Source of the DNA: Curtobacterium sp. PhB115
GTDB taxonomy: Bacteria > Actinomycetota > Actinomycetes > Actinomycetales > Microbacteriaceae
Assembly: GCF_003752025.1 (NCBI RefSeq)
Contig: NZ_RJKR01000009.1
Span: 1-64,000, forward strand
Reading direction: 5' to 3'
DNA length: 64,000 bases
Part shown: piece after piece, positions 43,575 through 51,511 of the stretch
How positions within the stretch are numbered: the first letter of the stretch is position 1
Layout: every line of letters begins with the position of its first letter
Program-made: the position numbers and the translations under genes
Notes under the pieces: generated by a model
Seen by the model: only the letters and a program-made list of their open reading frames with translations
The model's database searches: none
Told to the model about the DNA's origin: nothing

Positions 43575-45100
43575 CCCTTCGGCGCCGGCTCGTCCTGAGC
43601 ATCGTCGCCCTCGTCGTCGCCGTCAGCGCGGTGATCGGGGCGGGCAGCATCATCGCGCTCTCGTCGATCCAGACGGGTGCGATCGACAAGCAGATCACCA
43701 GTGCCACCCACCGGGCGCAGCGCTACCTGCAGCAGAACCAGTCCGGGCAGCCCGGCATCGACCTCTCGCGGCCGTCCGGGCAATCCGCCGGCACGCTGAC
43801 GGCGTACTTCGTCGACGGCCAGGTCGTGGTCGCGAGCGTGCTCGACGAGTACGGTCGCCCCGGCGCGATCACGCAGTCCAGCGCGGACGCGCTCGACAAG
43901 GTGCACGTCGACGGGGATCCGCAGACCGTCGACCTCGGTTCCGGCATCGGTCGGTACCGGGTCTCCGCCGTGAACGTCGGCCCTGCGGTCCTGGTCGTCG
44001 GCCTGCCGATGGCGCCGGTCTACTCGAGCGTCTGGTCGCTGTTCTGGGTGGTCGTCATCGTCGTGGGCGCCGCACTCCTCGCCGCCTCGATCGTCGCCGC
44101 CGTCGTGGTCCGGCGCTCGCTGCGGCCGCTCGAGCGCGTCGCCGAGACCGCCTCCACCGTCGCGCGGATGCCCCTCGACCGCAGCGACGCCCTGGACGAC
44201 GTCCGCGTGCCGGACACCGACCCCCGCACCGAGGTCGGCCGGGTCGGCAGCGCCTTCAACCGGATGCTCGGCCACATCGGCAGCGCCATGCAGGCACGGG
44301 AACGCTCGGAGCAGAAGGTGCGGCAGTTCGTCGCGGATGCCTCGCACGAGCTCCGGACACCGCTCGCCTCGGTGCGCGGGTACGCCGAACTCACCCGACG
44401 GATGGGCGGCGACCTGCCGAAGGACGTCGTCTACGCGATGAGCCGCATCGAGTCCGAGTCGATCCGGATGACGTCGATGGTCGAGGACCTGCTGCTCCTC
44501 GCCCGCCTCGACGAGGGTCGGGAGATCCAGTTCGCCGACGTCGACCTCACCGGACTCGTGCTCGACGCCGTCAACGACGCGCACGCCGCCTCGCCCGACC
44601 ACGTCACCGAGGTCGACGTGCCGTCCTCACCCGTCGTGGTCGTGGGGGACGCCGCACGCCTGCACCAGGTGATCGTGAACCTCGTCACCAACGCCAGGAC
44701 CCACACACCAGAGGGCACCCGCATCACCGTGGGTCTCGCGCCGTCGCAGTCCGGCCCCGGCGTGGACCTGACCGTGCGGGACACCGGCCAGGGCATCGAC
44801 CCGGAGTTCCTGCCGAAGCTGTTCGAGCGGTTCGCCCGCGCCGACAGCTCCCGGTCCCGCACCGTGGGGTCGACGGGGCTCGGGCTCGCGATCGTGGACG
44901 CGGTCGTGCAGGCGCACGGCGGGAGCGTCGAGGTGACGAGCGAGCCGGGCGACACCGTGTTCACGGTGCACCTGCCGATCGACCCGGCGGCTGCTGTGTC
45001 GGCTGGACCCGACGTGCCTGCTGGGTCCGCTGGCCGTGCCGCGTCCGCCGGGGCTGCCGACTGGTCGGCGACACCCGCTGCGGTGGACACGACCCACTGA
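43571..45100 (+). CDS. Sensor histidine kinase
   Basis: 509-residue membrane kinase: helix 1 (RLVLSIVALVVAVSAVIGAGSI), an extracytoplasmic sensor domain of about 130 residues, helix 2 (SLFWVVVIVVGAALLAASIVAAVVV), a HAMP linker, the H box HELRTPLASVRGY with His259, N box VTNARTHTPEG, G boxes DTGQGID and STGLGLAIVDAV. A Pro/Ala/Ser-rich tail of about 40 residues follows. Paired with the upstream regulator. Signal unknown. Confidence 0.95.
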   Translation: MTLRRRLVLSIVALVVAVSAVIGAGSIIALSSIQTGAIDKQITSATHRAQRYLQQNQSGQPGIDLSRPSGQSAGTLTAYFVDGQVVVASVLDEYGRPGAITQSSADALDKVHVDGDPQTVDLGSGIGRYRVSAVNVGPAVLVVGLPMAPVYSSVWSLFWVVVIVVGAALLAASIVAAVVVRRSLRPLERVAETASTVARMPLDRSDALDDVRVPDTDPRTEVGRVGSAFNRMLGHIGSAMQARERSEQKVRQFVADASHELRTPLASVRGYAELTRRMGGDLPKDVVYAMSRIESESIRMTSMVEDLLLLARLDEGREIQFADVDLTGLVLDAVNDAHAASPDHVTEVDVPSSPVVVVGDAARLHQVIVNLVTNARTHTPEGTRITVGLAPSQSGPGVDLTVRDTGQGIDPEFLPKLFERFARADSSRSRTVGSTGLGLAIVDAVVQAHGGSVEVTSEPGDTVFTVHLPIDPAAAVSAGPDVPAGSAGRAASAGAADWSATPAAVDTTH

Positions 45101-45106
45101 CGGCTG

Positions 45107-45140
45107 GGAGGCGCGGGGCGGGCCCGCACCGCGCCTCCAG
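45107..45140. repeat. Dispersed palindromic repeat, family 2
   Basis: GGAGGCGCGG...CCGCGCCTCCAG with an inner GCGGGCCCGC palindrome, just after the kinase gene. The right arm differs from the family 16-mer by one base (CCAGACCG). It may also serve as a terminator. Confidence 0.75.
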
Positions 45141-45148
45141 ACCGGTGT

Positions 45149-45365
45149 TTGGTCTCGTCCACGGCGTCTGCTACAGTTCTCGAAGCCAAAGACCGCCGGA
45201 TGTCGTGCTGCTCGCAGCGTGACCGAAGGTCCTCACTCGTGAGGCATCCCGCGCAGGTGTTCCGAACCACTCCCACCATCTGGTGAGAGCAGCTCCGAGC
45301 CTCTGCGCCGGAGCTTTTTTCGTTCGTGGACCTGGGGCTACCGGCAAGAAACCCCAAGGAGAACC
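45149..45365 (+). promoter_or_regulatory. rplJL promoter and L10-type leader with attenuator hairpin
   Basis: TTGGTC (45149-45154) and TACAGT (45172-45177) with a 17-nt spacer form a clear promoter. The ~185-nt untranslated leader has small hairpins (CTCACTCGTGAG at 45232; CACCATCTGGTG near 45275) and then AGCTCCG...CGGAGCT followed by six T (45291-45320), an intrinsic-terminator-like element well before rplJ. This fits autoregulation by L10/L12 through the leader RNA, known in other bacteria. Confidence 0.7.
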
Positions 45366-45881
45366 ATGGCGAACAAGGAAGCTGCGGTCGCCGAGCTCAC
45401 GGAGTCCTTCCGTAGCTCGAACGCCGTTCTGCTCACCGAGTACCGCGGTCTCACGGTCGCGCAGCTCAAGGAGCTCCGCAACTCGATCCGTGAGCACGCC
45501 ACGTACGCCGTGGTGAAGAACACGCTGACCAAGATCGCGGCGAACAACGCCGGCATCTCCTCGTTCGACGAGGAACTCGCCGGTCCGTCCGCTCTCGCCT
45601 TCGTCCACGGTGACACCGTCGCCGTCGCGAAGTCGCTGCGTGCATTCGCCAAGGCGAACCCCGAGCTCGTGGTGAAGGGTGGTTACTTCGACGGTAACCC
45701 GCTCTCCGCGACCGAGGTGGACAAGCTCGCCGACCTCGAGTCCCGTGAAGTTCTGCTCGGCAAGCTCGCCGGCGCCTTCAAGGCCTCGCTGTTCGGTGCT
45801 GCGTACCTGTTCCAGGCCCCCCTCTCGCAGGCCGTCCGCACCGTGGACGCCCTTCGCGAGAAGCAGGAGTCCGCGGCCTGA
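45366..45881 (+). CDS. rplJ: Ribosomal protein L10
   Basis: 171-residue stalk-base protein that anchors L7/L12 dimers to the ribosome. Conserved regions: [29 protein letters not shown], and [11 protein letters not shown]; the C-terminal helix [15 protein letters not shown] binds L12. ATG is preceded by AAGGAGAACC. Followed 51 nt later by rplL. Confidence 0.98.
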   Translation: MANKEAAVAELTESFRSSNAVLLTEYRGLTVAQLKELRNSIREHATYAVVKNTLTKIAANNAGISSFDEELAGPSALAFVHGDTVAVAKSLRAFAKANPELVVKGGYFDGNPLSATEVDKLADLESREVLLGKLAGAFKASLFGAAYLFQAPLSQAVRTVDALREKQESAA

Positions 45882-45932
45882 TCAGGCTCGCGTTCCACAA
45901 CCACACGTATTACTGAGTAGTAGGAGAAAATC

Positions 45933-46316
45933 ATGGCGAAGCTTTCGCAGGACGAGCTCATCGAGGCCTTCAAGGAGCTCACGCTCATCGAGCTCTCGGA
46001 CTTCGTGAAGAAGTTCGAAGAGGTCTTCGAGGTCACCGCGGCCGCCCCGGTCGCCGCTGCCGCTCCGGCCGGTGCCGCTGCTCCGGCCGAGGCCGCTGAG
46101 GAGAAGACCGAGTTCGACGTCATCCTCAAGTCCGCTGGTGACAAGAAGATCCAGGTCATCAAGGAGGTCCGTGGCCTGACGTCGCTCGGCCTCGGTGAGG
46201 CCAAGGCGCTCGTCGAGACCGCCGACGCCAAGATCCTCGAGGGTGCGAACAAGGAGACCGCCGAGAAGGCGAAGGCGACCCTCGAGGCCGCTGGCGCCAC
46301 GATCGAGCTCGCGTAG
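45933..46316 (+). CDS. rplL: Ribosomal protein L7/L12
   Basis: 127-residue stalk protein. N-terminal dimerisation segment ([23 protein letters not shown]), an Ala-rich hinge with [15 protein letters not shown], and the C-terminal factor-binding domain [20 protein letters not shown] and [10 protein letters not shown]. Ends with a terminator. Confidence 0.98.
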   Translation: MAKLSQDELIEAFKELTLIELSDFVKKFEEVFEVTAAAPVAAAAPAGAAAPAEAAEEKTEFDVILKSAGDKKIQVIKEVRGLTSLGLGEAKALVETADAKILEGANKETAEKAKATLEAAGATIELA

Positions 46317-46333
46317 TCTCGACCGTTCGGTTC

Positions 46334-46369
46334 ACGAAGGCCGCTGCCCCTCGGGGTGGCGGCCTTCGT
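46334..46369 (+). terminator. Intrinsic terminator after rplL
   Basis: Stem ACGAAGGCCGC/GCGGCCTTCGT with an inner CCCC/GGGG helix. A GC-rich low-complexity run follows to 46435. Confidence 0.8.
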
Positions 46370-46434
46370 CGTGCGCGGGGTGCGCGCGGCGCGGGGCGCG
46401 GCGCGGGTGCGGGTGTGCGCGGCGCGGGTGTTTT

Positions 46435-46488
46435 CGCGGTGAGCGACACTTCACGGGCGGTTCGCCGCGTGAACTGTCGCTGAGCGCG
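46435..46488. repeat. Dispersed palindromic repeat, family 1 (copy C)
   Basis: Left arm CGCGGTGAGCGACACTTCACG and right arm starting CGTGAACTGTCGCTGAGCGC, identical to copy B's right arm. The element includes the stop codon and last codons of the DUF559-type gene on the minus strand. Confidence 0.88.
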
Positions 46489-47428
46489 TGAACTCGTCGC
46501 GGCCGACGGGGATGCCGTGCGAGCGGAACAGCGCTCGGAGGCGGTCGGGCTCGACGAGGTGCCACCAGGTCGGTCTGACGAAAGCACGGACCGGGGGCAG
46601 GGCTCGGAGCCGGTCCTCGCGCCGCTTCTCTTCCCAGAGCACATCGGCCGGATCCCGCCCGCGCAGCATCGCGGGATCGACGTACTTCTGTCTGCCGTCG
46701 AACTCCACGATGACCCCGAGGGTCGGGAACCAGAAGTCGACGCGGTCCACGGTGCCGTCACGGTGTCGGAACGCGACCTGCGGTTCGCACGGCGGGAGCC
46801 CGAGTTGCACGAACCGGATTGCGGCGAACGACTCGCCCACGGACTCGTGCCGCGCATCGAGGGCCGCGAGCACGGTCTGCGCGCGCAGCGAACCGCGTGC
46901 TGGTCGAACCGGGACGGCCTGGTGGAGTTCGCCGACGAGCAGCGTGCCCTGACGGACGGCCGCGTCGACGGCGACGGCGGCGACGTGTGGCGCTGCTGAG
47001 CTGACGAGCGCGACCGCGGTGTCCGATTGAGCGGTGACGGGGACGCCGTCGAACTGGACGGCGTCGATCTGGGGCGCTCGGGCGCTGGGGTGTCGGACCA
47101 GTCCGGCGCGCTGCTGGATGACCGAGACGGATCGGTCGACCACGTGGACGCGATCAGGCGGATGCCCGATGAGGGGCCAACCGTGGATGAGCGCGGCGGT
47201 GACGTGCGAGAAGACGGATCCGGGTCGGAGCCGCGGAGCGACCGCCCGGGCGCGGGCGAGGTGCTGGCCGTCGGCGCTGAGCGCGTCCCATTCGTCCGTG
47301 GCGATGTACACGCCCGCAAGGAGCCTGACCAACGTGCCCGCACTGTGCCTGCGCTGCAGGAGTCTGGCGTGGCTCGGGTCCTGCGCGGTGGCACGGAGCA
47401 GGTGCGGCCGGTGTGTGCTCGCGTTCAT
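46451..47428 (-). CDS. DUF559/AbiEi-like protein with putative nuclease domain
   Basis: 325-residue protein. The N-terminal half (RLLAGVYIATDEWDALS, FSHVTAALIHGWPL, VRHPSARAP) resembles the AbiEi-type winged-helix/antitoxin-like proteins common in actinobacteria. The C-terminal half holds a Vsr/DUF559-like core: ESFAAIRFVQLGLPP, RVDFWFPTLGVIVEFDGRQKY and a later KRREDRLRA, giving a PD-(D/E)xK-like arrangement. Function unknown. Its last ~12 codons lie in a palindromic repeat, and another copy lies upstream. Confidence 0.75.
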   Translation of the reverse strand: MNASTHRPHLLRATAQDPSHARLLQRRHSAGTLVRLLAGVYIATDEWDALSADGQHLARARAVAPRLRPGSVFSHVTAALIHGWPLIGHPPDRVHVVDRSVSVIQQRAGLVRHPSARAPQIDAVQFDGVPVTAQSDTAVALVSSAAPHVAAVAVDAAVRQGTLLVGELHQAVPVRPARGSLRAQTVLAALDARHESVGESFAAIRFVQLGLPPCEPQVAFRHRDGTVDRVDFWFPTLGVIVEFDGRQKYVDPAMLRGRDPADVLWEEKRREDRLRALPPVRAFVRPTWWHLVEPDRLRALFRSHGIPVGRDEFTRSATVHAANRP

Positions 47429-47525
47429 GTCGCGAGCATGGCCGCCCGGGGTCAGCGGTGGGTCGAGCCACAGGCATCTGTGGACAGCCGGTGGTGGTCC
47501 GCGCGCCTGTGGACGGATGAGTTCA

Positions 47526-47579
47526 CGCGCTCACCGACAGTTTTCGTGTGTTCGGGCGCGTGAAGTGTCGCTGAGCGCG
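47526..47579. repeat. Dispersed palindromic repeat, family 1 (copy D)
   Basis: Left part CGCGCTCACCGACAG and right arm CGTGAAGTGTCGCTGAGCGC (47559 on), one mismatch from copies B and C. The arms are less perfect. It lies in the gap between the DUF559-type gene and the APC permease gene, in the same orientation as copy C. Confidence 0.8.
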
Positions 47580-47633
47580 TGAGGTCGCCTGGGCTCGCGG
47601 TCCGGGAGCACCGGGCAGCCGCCGGCGCGCGGG

Positions 47634-49058
47634 TCACCGCAAGGTGCTGTGGCGGCGGCCGTAGGCCAGGTAGAGCGCGGCGCCGGCGACCATCCAGATG
47701 CCGAAGGCGATCCAGGTCGTCGCGCCGAGGAACACCGCGAGCAGCACACAGCTCAGGGCGCCGAGGATCGGCACGACCGGGAAGAGCGGCACCCGGTAGG
47801 ACCGCTCGAGGTCCGGCTGCGAGCGACGGAGCACGATCACGGAGACGTTGACGAGGGCGAACGCGACGAGGGTCCCGATGCTCGTCGCGTCGGCGAGTTC
47901 GCCGAGGGGCACGAGCGCTGCGACGACCGTGACCGCGATGCCGATGATCAGGGTGTTCGCGATGGGGGTGCCGGTGCGGTGCGAGACCTTGCCGAAGACC
48001 TTCGGCACCAGACCGTCGCGGGCCATCGTGAGCAGGATGCGGGTCTGACCGTAGAGCACGGTCAGCACGACGCTCGCGATGGCGATCACGGCGCCGACGG
48101 AGAAGACGAGGGCGACGAGGGGCTGGCCGGTGACATCGACGACGATGCGGACGAGCGAGGCCTCGGACGACGAGAACGAGGTCCAGGAGCGAGCACCGAT
48201 CGCGGCGATGGCGACCAGGATGTAGAGCGTGGTGATGAGCGCGATCGAGCCGATGATCGCGCGCGGCAGGTCGCGGCGGGGGTTCTTCGCCTCTTCTCCG
48301 GCGGTGGACGCGGCATCGAACCCGATGTAGGAGAAGAAGAGCCTGGATGCGGCAGCGGTGACACCGGCGGCACCCATCGGTGCGAGCGGCTCGAAGTTCT
48401 GTGCCTGGAAGGCCGAGAACGCCACGATGACGAAGAACACGAGCAGGGCGATCTTCACGACGACCATCACGGTGTTCACCCAGGCGCTCTCACGGGCACC
48501 GGGGATCAGGACGACGGTGGCGAGCAGGACCAGGACGGCCGCGGGCAGGTTCACGACGCCGCCGTCACCGGGAGGTGCCGACAGGGCGGTGGGCAGGTGC
48601 AGGCCGAACACCCGCAGGGTCTCGTCGACGTACTCGCTCGCGCCCACCGCGACGGCGGCCACGGAGACGGCGTACTCGAGGACCAGGCACCAGCCGCAGA
48701 CCCACGCGATGCCCTCGCCCATCGTCGCGTAGGTGTACGAGTAGCTCGATCCGGAGGTCGGGACGGCGCCGGCCATCTCGGCGTAGGACAGCGCTGACAG
48801 CAGCGCGGCGATCCCGGCGACGACGAACGAGATCCACACCGCCGGACCGGCGAGCGGCACGGCGGTGCCGAGCACCACGAGGATCCCGGTGCCGAGGGTG
48901 GCGCCGACGCTGATCATGGTGAGGTGCCAGACGCCGAGCGAGCGGCGGAGCGGTTCACCGTTGACGCCGACGGCGGCCTCGGACTGCAGCTGCTCGATCG
49001 GCTTGCGCCGGGCGAGCTGCTGACGGAGGGACGTGGGACGGGACGGCGCGGACGTCAT
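47634..49058 (-). CDS. Amino acid permease (APC superfamily)
   Basis: 474-residue transporter with about 12 helices. Conserved features are helix 1 with VGATLGTGILVVLGTAVPLAGPAVWISF, YAEMAGAVPTSGSSYSYTYATMGEG in helix 2-3, and FFSYIGFDAASTAGEEAKNPRRDLP after helix 6. Fits the cationic amino acid transporter (CAT) branch. Substrate not determined. The start MTSAPSRPTS is chosen because the upstream frame has no transporter similarity. Confidence 0.92.
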   Translation of the reverse strand: MTSAPSRPTSLRQQLARRKPIEQLQSEAAVGVNGEPLRRSLGVWHLTMISVGATLGTGILVVLGTAVPLAGPAVWISFVVAGIAALLSALSYAEMAGAVPTSGSSYSYTYATMGEGIAWVCGWCLVLEYAVSVAAVAVGASEYVDETLRVFGLHLPTALSAPPGDGGVVNLPAAVLVLLATVVLIPGARESAWVNTVMVVVKIALLVFFVIVAFSAFQAQNFEPLAPMGAAGVTAAASRLFFSYIGFDAASTAGEEAKNPRRDLPRAIIGSIALITTLYILVAIAAIGARSWTSFSSSEASLVRIVVDVTGQPLVALVFSVGAVIAIASVVLTVLYGQTRILLTMARDGLVPKVFGKVSHRTGTPIANTLIIGIAVTVVAALVPLGELADATSIGTLVAFALVNVSVIVLRRSQPDLERSYRVPLFPVVPILGALSCVLLAVFLGATTWIAFGIWMVAGAALYLAYGRRHSTLR

Positions 49059-49197
49059 GGGACCTCGGTGGTGCGGGGGCGGGGACGGCACATGGTCGCA
49101 TGCCCCCTGAACGGGGTCAAATACGCCGCGGACTGCACCGCGGAACGCTCGGCCCCCGGCGCGCGCCGATGTCCGGGCGCGGGGATACCTTTGCTCC

Positions 49198-51105
49198 ATG
49201 AGCATGGGCGGCGGGATGCGTGGCGGTGGTGGCGGCGGCGGCCCGCGCGGTGGTGGACGGATCTCCAGCGGCGACTTCCGCGCGCAGAAGGCCGCCAACG
49301 CCGAGGCGCCGAAGATCCCGCACCTGGTGAAGCGGATCGCGGGGCTGTTCGTCCCGCACCGCAGGTCGATCATCCTGACCGTCGTGCTCGTGCTCATCGG
49401 CGCCGCGATCTCGGTGATCCCACCCCTGCTGACGCAGCAGGCGTTCGACCGCGGACTCTTCCCACCGTCCGGCACCCCGGACGTGCCCGTCCTGGTCGAG
49501 CTGGTGTCGTTGATGGTCGCGCTCTGGATCGCGAGCGCCGGCGTCGGGGTGTGGCAGACCTACCTCACGGCGACGGTCGGCAACAAGGTGATGGGGGCGA
49601 TGCGGATGCGCCTCTTCGGACACTTGCAGCGCATGGAGCTCGCGTTCTTCACCCGCACCAAGACCGGCGTGATCCAGTCCCGCCTGCAGAACGACGTCGG
49701 CGGCGTCGCGAGCGTGCTGAACAACACGATCTCGTCGGTCCTCGGCAACACCGTGACGGTGATCGCTGCGATCGTCGCGATGCTGCTGCTGAGTTGGCAG
49801 ATGACCCTGGTCGCCGTGGTCCTCCTGCCGCTGCTCGTGATCGCCCAACGACGGGTGGGTCAGGTCCGTGCGCGCATCGCCGGGCAGACCCAGGAATCGC
49901 TCTCCGACATGACGGCCATCACGCAAGAGGCACTGAGCGTCTCCGGCATCCTGCTCGCGAAGAGCTTCAACCAGCAGCGGAGTGAGACCCGGCGCTACGG
50001 CGACGAGAACCGCAACCAGATCCGGTTGCAGGTACGGCAGCAGATGTCCGGGCAGTGGTTCTTCGCGATCGTGCAGATCTTCCTGTCGATCATCCCGGCG
50101 ATCATCTACCTGGTCGCGGCCTGGCTGATCATCGGCGACGTCCCGATCACCGCCGGCACGATCGTCGCCTTCACGACCGTGCAGTCGCGCCTGCTGTTCC
50201 CGACAGTGGGACTGCTCCGGGTCGTGCTCGACCTGCAGACCTCCGGTGCGTTGTTCGCGCGGATCTTCGAGTACTTCGACCTCAAGCCGGCGATCACGGA
50301 CTCGCCGACCGCGAAGCCCGTCGACGAAGCCCTGGTGGGGCACGTGGCCTTCGATGACGTCACGTTCACGTACCCGGACGGCGAAGCGGACAAGCCGACG
50401 CTCCGCGGGGTCTCCTTCGAACTGCGGCCCGGCCAGTTCGCTGCGTTCGTCGGGCCGTCGGGTGCGGGCAAGACGACGGTGTCGTACCTCGTCCCGCGCC
50501 TGTACGAGGCGACCGAGGGTTCCGTCCGGTTCGCCGGCCAGGACGTCCGGGACATCGCGCACGAGGACCTCATGGCGCACGTGGGAATCGTGAGCCAGGA
50601 GACCTACCTGTTCCACGCCACGATCGGCGACAACCTGCGGTACGCCAAGCCGGACGCGACCGAGGAGGAGCTCGAACGGGCGGCCCGCGCAGCGAACATC
50701 CACGAGACGATCGCCTCGTTCCCGGACGGCTACGACACCGTGGTGGGCGAGCGGGGGTACCGGCTGTCCGGGGGCGAGAAGCAGCGCATCGCGATCGCCC
50801 GGGTGCTGCTGAAGGACCCGCCGGTGCTCGTCCTCGACGAGGCCACGAGTGCGCTGGACTCGATCTCGGAGCGGGTGGTGCAGACCGCGCTGGACACGGC
50901 GGCTGCGGGCCGGACGACGATCTCGATCGCGCACCGGCTGTCGACGATCCGCGACGCCGACGTGATCTTCGTGCTCGACCACGGTCGGATCGTCGAGCAG
51001 GGGACGCACGACGAACTCCTCGCGCTCGACGGTACCTACGCGCTCCTGCACCACCAGCAGAACGCTCCCGCCGACGCGGTCGACGCTGGCGGGATCGGCG
51101 GCTGA
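49198..51105 (+). CDS. ABC exporter (fused membrane and ATPase domains)
   Basis: 635-residue half-transporter. A Gly-rich N-terminal tail (MRGGGGGGGPRGGG) precedes six membrane helices, then the ATPase: Walker A GPSGAGKTT (from residue 419), Q-loop VSQETYLF, signature LSGGEKQR, Walker B VLVLDEATSALD and H-loop IAHRLST. Likely drug or lipid export as a homodimer. ATG has TACCTT 6 nt upstream, suggesting a leaderless message. The 3' end, including stop, is amplified in a tandem repeat. Confidence 0.93.
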   Translation: MSMGGGMRGGGGGGGPRGGGRISSGDFRAQKAANAEAPKIPHLVKRIAGLFVPHRRSIILTVVLVLIGAAISVIPPLLTQQAFDRGLFPPSGTPDVPVLVELVSLMVALWIASAGVGVWQTYLTATVGNKVMGAMRMRLFGHLQRMELAFFTRTKTGVIQSRLQNDVGGVASVLNNTISSVLGNTVTVIAAIVAMLLLSWQMTLVAVVLLPLLVIAQRRVGQVRARIAGQTQESLSDMTAITQEALSVSGILLAKSFNQQRSETRRYGDENRNQIRLQVRQQMSGQWFFAIVQIFLSIIPAIIYLVAAWLIIGDVPITAGTIVAFTTVQSRLLFPTVGLLRVVLDLQTSGALFARIFEYFDLKPAITDSPTAKPVDEALVGHVAFDDVTFTYPDGEADKPTLRGVSFELRPGQFAAFVGPSGAGKTTVSYLVPRLYEATEGSVRFAGQDVRDIAHEDLMAHVGIVSQETYLFHATIGDNLRYAKPDATEEELERAARAANIHETIASFPDGYDTVVGERGYRLSGGEKQRIAIARVLLKDPPVLVLDEATSALDSISERVVQTALDTAAAGRTTISIAHRLSTIRDADVIFVLDHGRIVEQGTHDELLALDGTYALLHHQQNAPADAVDAGGIGG

Positions 51106-51290
51106 GGCGGGCACCGCTGGCGGGATCGACGGCTGACGCGGGCACCGCTGGCGGGATCGGCGGCTGACGCGGGCACCGCTGGCGGGATCGGGGGCTGACG
51201 CGGGCACCGCTGGCGGGATCGGCGGCTGGGGCGGGCACCGCTGGCGGGATCGGCGGCTGACGCGGGCACCGCTGACGGGGTCGACGGCCG
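51084..51290. repeat. 31-bp tandem repeat copying the ABC exporter end
   Basis: Six full units with 31-bp period start at 51084, 51115, 51146, 51177, 51208 and 51239, and a degenerate seventh at 51270 (core GCTGGCGGGATCGGCGGCTG). The first unit holds the last codons and TGA of the ABC gene. It fills much of the gene-free stretch 51106-51511. Confidence 0.93.
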
Positions 51291-51343
51291 GCACCTTCAA
51301 CGGCTGGCCCAGCGGGGCACGGGACGTGACCAAGTGCCGGACA

Positions 51344-51381
51344 GGAGGCCCGGGGCGGGCCCGCACCGCGCCTCCAGTCCG
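51344..51381. repeat. Dispersed palindromic repeat, family 2
   Basis: GGAGGCCCGGGGCGGGCCCG facing CACCGCGCCTCCAGTCCG; contains the exact 16-mer (51366-51381). Nearly the same sequence as the copy at 45107. Confidence 0.82.
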
Positions 51382-51511
51382 ACACGTGTCGCGTCTCCAC
51401 CACGACACCGGTCGCGTCCGGAACCGACGCGACCGACCACGCACACGCGTGCCGCCGTGGTACGAGTGGTGCACGCGTCCGCGTCCCACAGCCTCCTGAG
51501 CGGAGTTCGAA

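Noticed and set aside
46159..47394. Alternative 411-codon frame overlapping rplL and the DUF559-type gene
   Set aside because: Ser/Arg/Pro-rich shadow frame; the 46451-47428 frame has recognisable motifs.
51084..51290. Possible CRISPR array
   Set aside because: Units are contiguous with no unique spacers and no cas genes are nearby.
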